64,000 nt of DNA from Boletus sp. NGJ. Its lineage: Eukaryota; Basidiomycota; Agaricomycetes; Boletales; Boletaceae. Under the pieces are notes generated by a model. That model did no database searches. It saw only the letters and a program-made list of their open reading frames with translations, and was not told the origin of the DNA. A program made the translations under genes and the position numbers. The stretch's first letter is position 1, and each line of letters starts with the position of its first letter. Shown in pieces: positions 46,275 through 58,790 of this stretch. The stretch is from the NCBI GenBank assembly GCA_019096195.1, contig JAGTXK010000134.1, positions 372,001 to 436,000 on the forward strand, read 5' to 3'.

Positions 46275-46926
46275 ACATGCACCTTGCTCAGTCTCTTCTG
46301 TATCCATTGCACTAGGTCACACTCGCCTTGCTCGATCCTATCGTATGCATCAAGGTAAGTCATGCTTACACTGCTCGGTCCTGTTACATAGATCAGCAAG
46401 TGGCCACCCCCACCCTGCTCAGTCCTGCTATATCCATTGAGGTAAGCTGCTCTCACACTACTTGGTCTGGTCAAATGCAATAAGGTAAGTCACACCCATG
46501 CTTCTCAGTCACACTGTATGCATTGAGGTCAGTCACCCCCATATTGCTCGGTCCTGTCATATACATTAGCACTTGGTCACCTCTGCCCTGCTCAGTCCTA
46601 CCATACACATCAAGGTCTGTCATGCTCACACTGCACGGTGTGGTCATATCCATTGAGGCTGGTCACCCTCACACTGCTTGATGTGGTTGTATCCATCGGT
46701 ACTTGGTCACCCCCACCCTGCTCAGTCCCATTGTACGCATCGAGGTTGGCCATGCTCACACTGCTCAGTGTGGTTGTATACATTGGTACTTGGTCACCTC
46801 CACCCTGCTTGGTGTGGTCATAACCATTGAGGTCAGTCACCCTCACCATATGCGGTGTGGTTGTCTACATTGGTACTTGGTAACCTCTGCCCTACTCAGT
46901 CTCATTGTATCCATTGAGGTCAGTGA
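46275..46926. repeat. 87-bp-period satellite, left part
   Basis: Alternating ~43/44-bp monomers built on CTGCTCGGT, TATACATTG and GGTCACC words, giving a higher-order period of about 87-88 bp. The array continues on the other side of Copia fossil B at 51,782. Frames stay open on both strands because the unit lacks stops; they are not genes. Confidence 0.85.
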
Positions 46927-49900
46927 TATTGAACACAGTAGAACTCAGTCACTGTAGTAGACAGTTACTGAGGTGGTCATTACCTATTGAACACAGTAGG
47001 ACTAAGGTAATGTTAGTAAAAGTGTAGCTAATGAATAGTGTAGCTCACCTCAGTTACTATAGTAGACAGTTACTGAGGTGTGTAGCGTATGAAAAGAGAA
47101 CAACTACAGTCCAACATAATTATGTAATCAGTGTACTACTGTTTGTATCATATAGAAATCCTACACTCCCCCTCAAATGGAAGGGCATAGGCCAAGTTCG
47201 AAGGCAAAATGTTTTGCTTTGACACTTGGAAGTGCCTTAGTAAGAGTATCTGCAATCATGTTATTAGTAGGGCAGTATAGAAAACGAATGTGACCTTGTT
47301 CGACAGTGAAACAAATGAAATGGTATTGTATATCAATATGTTTAGTGTGTGTGTGAAAACTACTGTCCTTTGTCAGTGCAATCGCTGACTGATTGTCACT
47401 GTATAGAATGGTGGGTTGCTGGAGCGGTCCGAAGATCTCGCTGATGAGACAGTGAAGCCAGATGGCTTCCTTGGCTACGTGCGTGGCTGCAACATACTTG
47501 GACTCAGCAGTGGAGAGGGTAATGAGTTCTTGTTTCTTCGAGCCCCACAAAATTGCTCCCCCATCGACAAGGAAGGCAAATCCAGTGATAGCATGTTGGT
47601 GTTCCTGTGAGGCACTGTCTGCATCCACATAGCCAATGAGGCCGTGGGTCTGAGTACCGAATGTGAGTGTCCAGGTTTTTGTACCAAGGAGGTAATGATA
47701 GATTCGCTTGACGGCCTCCCAGTGGGCCAATCTGGGGTTAGCATTGAATTGGCAAACATATGATGTTGCAAACACAATGTCAGGTTGCGTGCCAGCTACT
47801 AGGTAGATTAGTGATCCTATTGCCTGGCAGTATGGGATGTTGCACATTTTGGCAATTTCACTCATTGTCTGAGAACCTTGTGATTCTGATAGGTGAAGGT
47901 TGGGGTTGAGGGGAGTTGTGACTGGCTTTGCATCGACAAAGTTGAACTTCACAAGGATGGCATTGATGTACGGTTCTTGGGAGAGGGAGATGGTTTGCAC
48001 ACGTCAATCTCGTGTGATCTTCATCCCTAGGAGCCAACTGATGGGTCCTAGATCTGTGATACGAAAGCACAAGCCGATTTCGGCTTTGAAGGCTTTGACA
48101 AGTTCCTTCAAGCTTCCTGTGACCATACAGTCATCTACATGAGACGCTAAAATTAAAATGTGCATGCCGATGAGTGCAACGAATATTCCCCAGTTGGCTT
48201 CCATCCGCTTGAACCCTAATTCAGCTAACTCCTTTGATAGTCGTAGATACCATTAAAGAGCACCTTGTTTAGATCTGTAGAGGTCAATGCAGAGCTTGGC
48301 AATGAGGTTGCAGCCATGTTTGTTGAATCCGGATGGTAGTTCCATATAGATTATTTCATCGTCATCTAATTTCCTGTTGAGGAAAGCACTGTGGAAGTCG
48401 AAGACATCGATGTCCCAGTCTTGACGAGCTGCAATCGCGAGGATGAGATGGATAGATGAGAGCCATGCAACAGGTGCGTATGTTTCATTGTAGTTGACAC
48501 TGAGTTGCTGTGTGAAACTGCACACTACTAGGTGTGCCTTGTACTTGTCAACTTCGCTGGCTGCATTCTTCTTTATTTTAAAGACCCATTTGCAGCTGAC
48601 CATGTTTGACTTTGCAGGTCGTTCGACAATGTCCCAGGTGTGCACATCATCAAGGCTCTTCAACTCGGCATTTATTGCTTCATCCCACTTTGCCCAATCC
48701 AGTTTCCTTTGTGCTTCTGCTATCATTGCTGGCTCCAATGCTTCTGTATCAGTGACTCTGGCTACCATGGCGTACACCACTCTATCATTGTCAAATTCCC
48801 ATGCACCTGTGGCTGTGCCATTATCAATGGAGTTATTGGTATCGCTGTTCTCACTGCGGTCATTGCTTGCACCTCCACTCCTTCCTTTCTCACTCCCACT
48901 CTAGACAGCTTGGATACCTCGAGGAAAGGGTGGGCCACCTGTTCATCCATCTTGGGTACCAAGCTGATTGTGCAGTGCTTGTAGGTAGGGTGATTCTGTT
49001 CGCTTTTGGCTCAAACATCTCAGCTTGTTTTGAGGTGCTGGTATCTCAAAGTTGGTGCCTAGGTGGTTGTTGTGTGGTGTGTTTGAGACTGGAGGGATTT
49101 CTGGAGCTTCAGGTATGTTCATTTCCTGTGTGTCTTGAGCAGTTGGCTGATGATTTTTGTTCGCCTGCTCATTCTCCCTTTCGCTCGTGATGCCAACAGG
49201 GCCGGTGGTGGCGTTGTCATGGCGTTGAAACGTCACATTGCGCTCAACTGAGACGGTGTGGCGGTCTGCAAGATAAATGCGATGGACTCCACTGTCAGGA
49301 TCATACCCAACCCAGTGGCCCTCGCATGTCAAGCTTCGAGCCATTCACATCATGTACCCAGCAGTGTCCTCCCCACACAGGTAAGTTTCCTATGTTTGGC
49401 TTCTTGTTATGCAGCATCTCGTATGGTGTTTTGCCGTCGAGTGCTCGTGTTGCTGACCTATTCTTTACCCAGACAGTATGCGAGATAGCCTTGCCCCACA
49501 GCGTTTTAGGCAGTCCGCTAGCATGTAAGACCACACATACCCATTTGATCAAGGTTCGGTTTAGGCGTTCCGCAACACCGTTGTGTTGTGGGGTATTGTG
49601 AGTGGTGAGTTTTCACTCTGTACCCTTGGCTTTCAAATGATGAGTAAACTCGTTACTTAAGTACTCCCCCCCACAATCCGACCTCAACTGTTTAATGTTG
49701 GTGTTGTGCTGGTTTTTTGCCCAAGCCTTGTATTGGTGGTATGCCTCAAACATTTCAGACTTAGCCATTAAAAGGTACAGGTGGGTGTAATGTGTGTGAT
49801 TGTCTGTAAATGAGCAGTAGTAGGTCTTCTTCGACAGCATTTGTGTTGGTGATGGTCCCCACAGGTCGGTGTGTATTTCATCACCGAAGTTATCGCTACA

Positions 49901-51781
49901 TTTTGGGTTATGATCCTTCCCTATAGGTTTCCATGTCACTTTTCCATACTCACATGCTTCGCATTGGCCCATAGAGGTATGGTCCGGGTGTAGTTTCACA
50001 CCAGTAATCATGCCTTTGGCTAGCATTTTGTGAATGGTGGGTGTGCTGATATGGGATAGTTGAATGTGCAATTCCTCCATGGTGAGTATTTTGTCGGTTT
50101 TTACAACACCTGCAAATGGGGTAGAGTATTGATTGTGGGTTCTATAGAGGCCGTTTTCAAGTGGTACTTCACCAAGCATGCACTTTTTCGAGTTGAAGAT
50201 TCGAAGAGACTTATCACAGAACAAGGCAGTGTAGTTTGCACTGGCAAGTCAGCTGATTGAGACAAGGTGACCTTCATAGACGGTGTATATAAGACATTCT
50301 TCAAGAGGATGTGGGACTTCCATTTGCTGTTGGGTAAGTAGATATGAAGGTTCTCTTTTCCAATTGCATTGAATGTGTGATTGTTAGCTGACCATATTGG
50401 TTTGGGTGGGATAGTCTTGAAATTGATGAAGTGATTGTGAGCTGGTGACATGTGCTGTGATGCACCGCTGTCATACAGTTCAGTGACTTCACTCGACAAT
50501 GTGGTGCCATCATGTACAAGCGTTGCATAGCTCAGGGATGGTAAAAATAGTTCATCGTCATGTGTTTCAGACTCAGATATTTCTGCGAGCCATACACCGT
50601 CTGGTTCGGTGGTGTTTGCCTTTGGTGATGACTTCCCCTTGCTGTTCTGTGAATCTTTCGACTTCCTTCCCCATGACTTCCAACTCTTTGGGGCTTGGCC
50701 TTCCTTGCCTCCTCCTTCCTCCCAGTAGTCTTTGTCTCGATGACCTGTCCAACTGCAATTGCCACATTCACCGGTGTAGCGCTTGCGCTTCTTGCCCTTT
50801 CCCTTTTTGGATGAGTTGGCATTGAATGCAGTGTCATCGGATGGTTTCGCTTTCGACTTGCCAGAGTCTTGTAGGGCGAGGCGGTTGTATTCATCAGTGA
50901 TGAGGCCAAGAAGGGTGTCGGACGAGATAGTTATATTATTGAGATTTATGGTTGACAAGATGGAGGATAGGATGGAGTTGTATGAGCGAGGTAAGGATGC
51001 ACAGATGATGCTGAAAAAGGTCTTGTTCTGAGACAGGATTTCCGATGGTAGCAAGTTCTTTGTGCAACACTAGGACTTTGTTTATGTGCGTGCGCACATC
51101 ACTGCCTTCCTTCAGCTTCACCTTGTTGAGTTACCATCTCAGCTCAGTACCTATGACCAGCAACCGCTTTTCAAACATTGCTGCCAAGGCTTCATAGAAC
51201 TCTTGTGTGGTTTTCTTCTGCATGAGATGCATGCAGAGAGTATTAGGGAGTGTGGTCAGGATAATGTGATGGGCTGTAGCATCCTTCTTTCGCCATTCAA
51301 TCATGTCCATCTCGTACTTCTCGGCTTCAAGTTTCTCATCTGCTGTGGTTGGTTTCCACATTTGAGATTTGCTGAGTGACAGATCTGTTGGTAGACTTTT
51401 GGTTCTGTTGAGGTAACCGCTCAGGTCGTGTGTTTGGAGTGCGCAAGTGAGTCAGAATTTCAAAGAGGTCCATTCTTTTCCAGTGGCATCGAGTTTGGGA
51501 AGTTTAAAATCTTCCGGCTTCAACAAGGATGTGGTTTCAGGTCTTCAAGTTGGATTTCTACTTTTGGTCTACTCAGGCTTTCAAGCCAGGGCTCATAACC
51601 TATTGAACACAGTAGGACTAAGATAATGTTAGTAAGAGTGTAGCTAATGAATAGTGTAGCTCACCTCAGTCACTGTAGTAGACAGTTACTGAGGTGTGTA
51701 GCGTACAAAAAGAGAACAACTACAGTCCAACATAATTATGTAATCAATGTACTACTGTTTGTATCGTATAGAAATCCTACA
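46927..51781 (-). mobile_element. Copia fossil B, both LTRs, inserted in satellite
   Basis: A Copia-family LTR retrotransposon on the minus strand with all usual parts: 5' LTR (51,601-51,781), gag with a zinc-knuckle-like segment near 50,730, protease and pre-integrase region (about 50,560-50,150), integrase (about 50,220-49,300), reverse transcriptase and RNase H (about 48,780-47,173), purine tract and 3' LTR (46,985-47,165). The outer side of the 3' LTR carries a partial duplicate of LTR sequence (46,927-46,984). The flanks read AGTGA and AGTGG, a likely 5-bp target duplication. The LTRs differ at about 8 of 180 positions, mostly transitions, so it is fairly recent. The coding region is broken, with several interruptions. 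Confidence 0.85.
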
Positions 51782-52730
51782 AGTGGCACTCACACCGCTT
51801 GGTGTGGTTGTATACATTGGCACTTGGTCACCTCCACCCTGCTCGGTCCCACTGTATACATTGAGGTCAGTCATGCTCACACTGCATGGTGTGGTTGTAT
51901 CCATTGATGTCAGCCACCTTCACCCTGCTCGGTGTGGTTGTATACATTGAGGCCAGTCACCCTTACCCTGCGCAGTGTGGTCATCTACATTGGTACTTGG
52001 TTACCTCTGCCCTGCTCAGTCCCATTGTACACATCAAGGTCGGCCATGCTCACACTGCTTGGTGTGGTCATATACATTGGCACTTGGTCACCTCCGCCCT
52101 GCTCGGTCCCACCATATCCATTGAGGTCGGTCATGCTCACACTGCTCGGTGTGGTCGTTTACATTGGTACTTGGCAACCTCTGCCCTGCTCAGTCTCGTC
52201 GTATCCATCAAGGTCAGCGACACTCACACCACTTGGTGTGGTTGTATGCATTGGCACTTGGTCACCTCTGCCCTGCTCGGTCCTACCATATACATCGAGG
52301 TCTGTCACCTCCACCCTGCTTGGTGTGGTTATAACCATCAAGGTCAGTCACCCTCACCCTGCGCAGTGTGGCCATCTACATCGGTACTTGGTAACCTCTG
52401 CCCTGCTCAGTCTCATCGTATCCATCGAGGTCGTGACACTCACACTGCTTGGTATGGATGTATACATCAGCACTCGGTCACCTCCACCCTACTCAGTCCC
52501 ACCGTATACATTGAGGTCGGTCACCCTCATACTGCTTGGTGTGGTCGTATCCATCAGCCCTCAGTCACTCTCAACATACCTGGTCTCGTTGTATACATCA
52601 AGGTCAGCCATGCTCACACTGCTCAGTCCTGTCATATATATTGGCACTTGGTCACCCCCACCCTGCTCAGTCCCATTGTATGCATTGACCTCAATCTTGC
52701 TCACCCCACCGGGGGCTGTTTCATATCTAT
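51782..52730. repeat. 87-bp-period satellite, right part
   Basis: Continuation of the array at 46,275-46,926. Period measured from the ACTTGG word at 51,996, 52,083, 52,170 and 52,257 is 87 bp. Two overlapping plus-strand frames of more than 330 codons run through it and are artefacts of the period being a multiple of three. Confidence 0.88.
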
Positions 52731-52911
52731 TGATCCTTCATCTAGTTACCCTTTCCAGGCCCTTCCATATCCTATGTATATGCATGTTAGGTGGGCCTGG
52801 CCATGTCTTATGCATCTCATATATCTCGGGCCTATCACAGTATCATCCGTACATGTCAGGTGTTTTGCAAGCAGGCTCACTGTATGCTATGGGCAAATTT
52901 GACTGCATTAT

Positions 52912-55900
52912 GTGCAGAAACATGCTACTCTCAACACCGTAGTTGTATGGAGTATATTGACAATGTGTACCTAGAGCAGGAACATGCTCTACATTACAGG
53001 ATGAGTAAGATATGAATATGAAATGAATAATGGACACTTACACTCTCAATACTGTAGTCATATGGAGTGAGGTGTGAGTGAGCATTCTTGCAATATAAGT
53101 ATGTTTGGTTAATATGCCAAAGTCTAAATATGGTGGGATGAGTGTTTGTTGGATCACTCGCTCCAACACTCCTCCTCGATCCAATGATTGTAAACTGAGG
53201 CAGGGACAAGAAATAGATAAGAAGTAAGATAAGGAAAAGGAAAGAACAGAAAAGCGAAAAATCACTTCAAATTTATACTCTATTCGAAAAGGGAGGGCTC
53301 CTCCTGCAGCACAGGAGTCACCTCTTGGAGGCCTAAAAGAGAACAAAGGCCTATAAAAGCCAGTTGGGGGAGGGCCTTTGTGAAAATGTTGGCCAGATTC
53401 CCTTTTGAGGGGACGTAGTGCAGTTGAATATTCCTGTTGTGGACTTATTCTCTGACATAGTGATATTTGGTGGAGATATAACAGGTATGAGAGTGGAAAG
53501 TTGGGTCCTCGGACAAGGTGATTGTACCTTGGTTATTGCACATCAGCGGCATCATAGTCAGTTGAGGGAATTTGATGTTGCGTAACAGGGATCACAACCA
53601 CATGCACACTTGAGTCACATCGCAGGCTGCAGCGTACTCGGCCTCGCAAGTCAAAAGAGTGACACATTTCTATTGGTGGGTGGCCCAGGTGACAGCCCCA
53701 GAACCAAGGTTGAAGCAGTAGCCACCGAGTGAGCGTCTGGTGTCCAAACATGCAGCAAAGTTGAAGTTGGTGTAACCACAGAGACATGCAGAATTCTCCC
53801 CCCCTAGTGTTAGGCGAATCGTGCAAGTACCTTTGAGGTACTGGACAACCTGCTTTGCGGCCTCCCAATGTATTCATCTATAGCAGTCAGAGAAACGACA
53901 CAATTGTTGCACAGCGTAGCAAATGTCAGGTCTGGATCCTAGTGCAATGTACATGAGGGACCTGACCAATGACCAATAGGGAATGCAGTTAAGCTTGGCT
54001 GTGAGGTCAGCATTCAGGGTGTCTGTTGGTTTGGTCAAATGAATCTGGGGGTCCATGAGGATGTTGCAAGGGAAAGCATTACTCAAGCCAAACTGTGCAA
54101 TAATACAGTCAATGAGTGCTGTTTGAGAAAGGGAGACAGTTTGGGAGGGACAGTCCCGTTCGATGGCGATTCCAACACAGAATCAGGCAGTGCCATCGTC
54201 AGAGAATTTCCATACTGTTCTGAGTTTGTCCTTGAATTCCTTTAAGGCCTCTGGTAGGTTCCCTATCATGAAGAAATCATCAACATGGATGGCCACTATT
54301 ACAGTCTTGTTTTCACGTCGACGGTAGTAGATGCAGTGTTCACATGCTAGGCAGGTAAATCCCCATGTGGTAAGTTGCGAGTTAAGGATCTGATTCCATA
54401 CACGGCCTCCTTGTTTCATACCATAGAGTGCCTTTTGGAGTTCCCAGATCCACCCCTCCTTTCCAGCTTCCTCGAAAGCTTGGGGTTGTTCCATACAGCA
54501 AACCTCTTTGGGGTCTAGTACTCCATTCAGGTAGGCTGTTTTGATGTCGAGTTGTTCCATTTCCCAGTCAAGTGACGCTGCGATATGTGTGAGGATGCAG
54601 AAGGACTCAAGGTGGACAGTTAGTGAGGAGGTTTTTGTGTAGTTCTGGCTGTATACCACAGTGTATCCCCTGCATATGTACTGGGCCTTAAAGCATGTAG
54701 GACGGCCATGTTCATCACATTTAAGTTTGAACATGGGGCACCCTCGCATGATCCTTTGACCTGGGGGTACATGTGAGCGAGGGACAAGTTTGTACACACC
54801 CATGTCTCGAAGGGATGAAAACTCCTCCTTGAGGGTGCAATGCCACTCATTTGCAAAGGGGAACTGTTGAGCCTCCATCCATGAGGAGGGATCATCAGGG
54901 CAATGAGAGTTCAGGTCAATGGGCAAATCATCAAAAGTAACCAGAACCTCCTCGTCAACGTCATCCATATCTTCAGTAACAGTCAGGCCAGGAAGGTCCA
55001 CATTATTGGTGGGAGGCTCTGTCATACCCACAAAAGGCACACTGATGCTCTCATATAAATGTCATAAAGGTATGGGGTGCCAAGATGAGCACCAAGGAGA
55101 GCTGGGTGCTCCATTGACATGGGCAGCACCACCTCCAATCAGGTCAGGCATAGGTTGAGGGCTAATCGGAATGGCTGGCTTGATGCAATGGGATCTGTGA
55201 GTTTGAGAGGATGTTTTGTGAGATTCAATGAAGGAGACATGGAAGGAGTTGAACACCTTCCCACTCTCATAGTGGAATAAATGGTAACCAAGGGAATCCA
55301 GTGGGTATCCGATGAGGACACACTCAATAGACTGGTTATAAACTTTGGGGTTGTGGCTGTTTTGGATAAGAGCAAATGCTCAACAGCCAATTTCATGCAA
55401 ATGTGATAGGTCGGATTTCCGGCCAAACCAGCATTTGAAAGGTGTAAGTCCAGACTGTGATTTTACAGGTGTCCTGTTTGTCAAATAGCAAGCAGTTAAT
55501 AGGAATTCATCCCAACAATTCACAGGTATGTTGTAGGCAGAGCGCATCACACAGGCCTTCCCCATAAGGGTGCAGTGCACTCACTCAATGCAATCATTTT
55601 GAGTGGAAGTGTGTGGTGTAGTAAATTGATAAACAGTACCACAGGAGGCGAACCATTCACAGAGGGCAGTGCATTTAAGCTCTCCATTGTTGGAACATAA
55701 TATTTCAACACAAAGAGCAGCCTCCTATTCACAGGTGCATTCTCAGGCCAGAAATGCATCACATGCATCCAATTTAGCAGCCAGGGAGATGGACCAGCAG
55801 TAGGAGGAGTAGTCGTCAATGATGTTCAAAACATACTTGTTACCATGAGAGGACACATGGTCCAGATGTTCCAAAATGTCTACATGCACAATTCCTAAAC

Positions 55901-57464
55901 GACGGTCTGATCTCAATCCCTAACACACTTTTGGTACACTACAATGCGTCTGTTTTCCTTTGATGCAGTGTTCACAAACCCCAGGGGCAACCTGAAGGTT
56001 GGCATGAATACCTGTAGCACGGTTCTGTTTTAGTAGGTTGTACACAGCACGGAAGTTGGCATGGCCCAACCAGGAGTGCCAAGTCTCCAATGTTGCCCCA
56101 TGTGTCACCAGCAAGGAGTGCTCCACCGAAAGTTCACTGCTGGTAATAGAGTACAGCTAAGACACTGTAAGAACGCCAGATAGGAGCTGAGAGCCAGTGT
56201 GGGAATTGACCCAGCAAGCACCTGTGGAGAAGTGAACAGTACTCTGGGAAGAGGCTGTGAGACAGGAGACAGAGATAAGATGCACAGTCACTGCAGGAAC
56301 ATAAAGGATGTCATGGAGCATCAGATGAAGTCCCTTAGCGACCACAAGACAGATAGTGCCCAAACCAACAGCTTGAATAGATGATCCACCGACACCATTG
56401 ATGTGGCATGGCGTGATAGTGTGTAAGGTATAGAAGTTACTTGCTTGGTTGCTAATGTGGACAGAGGCACCACTGTTGATGTAGAAAGGAGTGAGTGTGG
56501 GGTCGATCGTGGACAGTTGTCACTGTGCAGGCGCATTACAAGCAAGGGCGGAGGGATTGACTGGATGTGAGTGAGTAGACCAGTCCAAAGAGGCGGTAGG
56601 AGGAGTTAAGACCAGCAAGGCACTAAGTTCGAAATCATCACTGTCAGGTAGGGTGGCGATGTTAGCAAAGGGTGGGCTGTTGCTCACAAGCCCTACAAAC
56701 TCAACAGACACGGGGGCTGGGACAGCGCCCCCAGTAAGTGGGGCAGAGTTGTTGGAAGACTGTGCCATGAATATGGCTTCGTGAGTCACACTGTCCAAAA
56801 TGTATGCTCGTCCACTAGTGTCGTAATGAATGCCTGGTTTTGTGACCTTCGCAACAGTACCACCTCCTGGCTTGAGGTCTCGACCAAAGATTCACTTCAC
56901 TCGCTTTTCAGCGATGATGGCATCCCTCTGGCTGGCACGGCCCCCACCCTCATACCAGCATTGATCTGTAGTATGTCCGTGTCCACTGCAGTTCCCGCAA
57001 CAGATGGAATGGCCCAGAGTGGAGCAAGTTGAACACTTCTTTGAGTTCCCTTTGTTGGTCTTTGTGGTGGTTGTGGCCAGGGTGAGAGACTGTTGTTTTC
57101 TTTCACCATCAAGTAGTTGTTGTTCCATTTCAAGGTGACAGAACACATGTATGCTAGTGTAAGATTCATCAGTGGTGCTAGCATTGATACAGTTGGCAAT
57201 GTGGTTGCGCAACAAGGGGAACTCACTAGAGAGTGGATTCATAAGGATGATAAGGCAGAAGTCATCCTCTTTGGGGATGCCAATAGCATATATGCGGGCA
57301 ATCAGGTCTTGAAACTTGGTGGCGACAGTAGTAAGACAGTCAGCTTGTTGAAATTGGACCTCAAAAGCTTCTTGTATAAGGAGGATTTGGGCGACTGGTC
57401 TGAGTTTCTTGTGTCGAGCCTGTAAAGTGTCCCAAGCGATTTTGGCATTCATGAGGCCATGCAA
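52912..57464 (-). mobile_element. Copia fossil A, 5' end missing
   Basis: A second Copia element on the minus strand: gag from its interior (57,464 down) with a zinc knuckle near 57,000, pre-integrase and protease region (about 56,550-56,150), integrase (about 56,100-55,380), reverse transcriptase (about 55,040-54,190), RNase H (about 53,880-53,430) and 3' LTR (about 52,912-53,168). No 5' LTR is present; the element stops at the edge of the dioxygenase relic. The LTR matches that of fossil C. Broken, with several interruptions; older than fossil B by appearance. Confidence 0.8.
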
Positions 57465-57539
57465 GTGGTGCGGAACCTACCACTCTATATATTTTCCTGA
57501 TTCCTGCTTTCCCCGATCCTCTCAGATCTTCCTTTCATC

Positions 57540-58790
57540 ATGAGCCCCCCTGAAATTCCCAACAATTGGGCCATCTCCTATACCAATAAATTGGCTGCCT
57601 ATATGGTTTCTAGATTTCAGAATTCCCTGCCATCTACCAATGACAACAGTCAGCCAAAAATTCCTCCTCTGTGCATTCCCATGCAGACAGTTTGCGAGGC
57701 AAACAGGATGGTCAGCATCATTTCAAAAGCATATCAAAACAAGGGTATGGCTCTCATATTTGATGATGCCCCACTCATTCCCACCCAGTGATGATCAGCA
57801 ATGTTGACATCATTCAGCTTGGTGAATGGATCAAAAGGAGGGGACATTTAATGGTGCCATCGGACACCAATGATCAGGAATATACCACGCTCACCAAACC
57901 CACAGTTGTTACTGATTGTTCAGGCTACGTCTTACTTTGGTACTTACCTGGTGCAATCAGCCACCCTAATCAAGTAAGTATATCCCCGGATTCTGCAACC
58001 TTCTCACTGATAGATCAATCAAGCGATACATCTGGGAACAGCTACCACTGCTGTCTGGGCCTCTTTCCCACAGTGTGACTGGAAATACTCACTGGCACAT
58101 CTCAGAGGCAAACTTCCACCCTATGGCAAAGCTGCAAGGGACGATCAACCTATCCCCTGCTTGGTTTCAACAGGGCCGAAATGTCAGTGTTTATTTGGCT
58201 TTTCCTCTTTTTCATTAACCCGACATCTGTCAACAGGGGGGAAATGGACCACTCGAGGTCTCAGCACTGCTCAAGGCAACCAAAACCGATAGTGGAGCAC
58301 ATGAATGGCTGCTGGCCATGAAAGAGCATTCAGCTCTTTTGGCAGCATCAGTTGCCATCCTGCATCCTGAAATGTATGATTCGGGTCGGGAGGTATTGGT
58401 TCGGCTTGGCAACTGGGTGGCCACACAGGAGGACCTTGACATGAAGGATGTACTTCCTTTGTGGTCATCAGTGTATAATGTTGTTTCTGTCATGGCTAAC
58501 TGAGCTAGCCCATTTCACACCAATATAAACGGAAGGCCCTAGTGGTTGGATCTTCTCATCTCAGTTGGCAACTACACCGGGTTAGATTTTTTAATCCCCA
58601 CCATCAAGCATTGGCTTCGGTATATCCCAGGGACAGTGATCGCATTCTTGGGGCAAATGCTCAAGCATGGAGTTGGTCAAGTTGCAGGGGAGCGGGGGGT
58701 GCTCTCATAGTACATGCGGGACAATGTCCATGAATACATGGATGTTTCCCACTGTAATTACATGAAATATGAGATCTGGGGAGGACGGTA
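57540..58790 (+). pseudogene. TET/JBP-like 2-oxoglutarate/Fe(II) dioxygenase relic
   Basis: Decayed member of a family found in agaricomycetes that I place with the TET/JBP dioxygenases, which oxidise 5-methylcytosine or thymine in DNA. Start ATG at 57,540 with a TATATATTT box near 57,482. Ordered blocks: VVTDCSGYVLLWYLPGAIS (57,910-57,965), then, after a probable intron, HWHISEANFHPMA and GTINLSPAWFQQG (58,095-58,180), and, after a second intron, EVSALLKATKTDSGAHEWL, LHPEMYDSGREVLVRLGNW and LPLWSSVYNVVSVMAN. The catalytic part follows: an HxD-like site now reading HTN (58,516-58,524), YIPGTVIAF and LKHGV near 58,640-58,680, and YMRDNVHEYM near 58,710. In-frame stops occur at 58,501 and 58,537 and just before YMRD. 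It lies tail to tail with a KDZ transposase. Confidence 0.6.

Noticed and set aside
51886-52942. Two overlapping plus-strand frames of more than 330 codons
   Set aside because: They run through the 87-bp satellite, whose period is a multiple of three and lacks stops; the products are periodic copies of the same unit in different frames.
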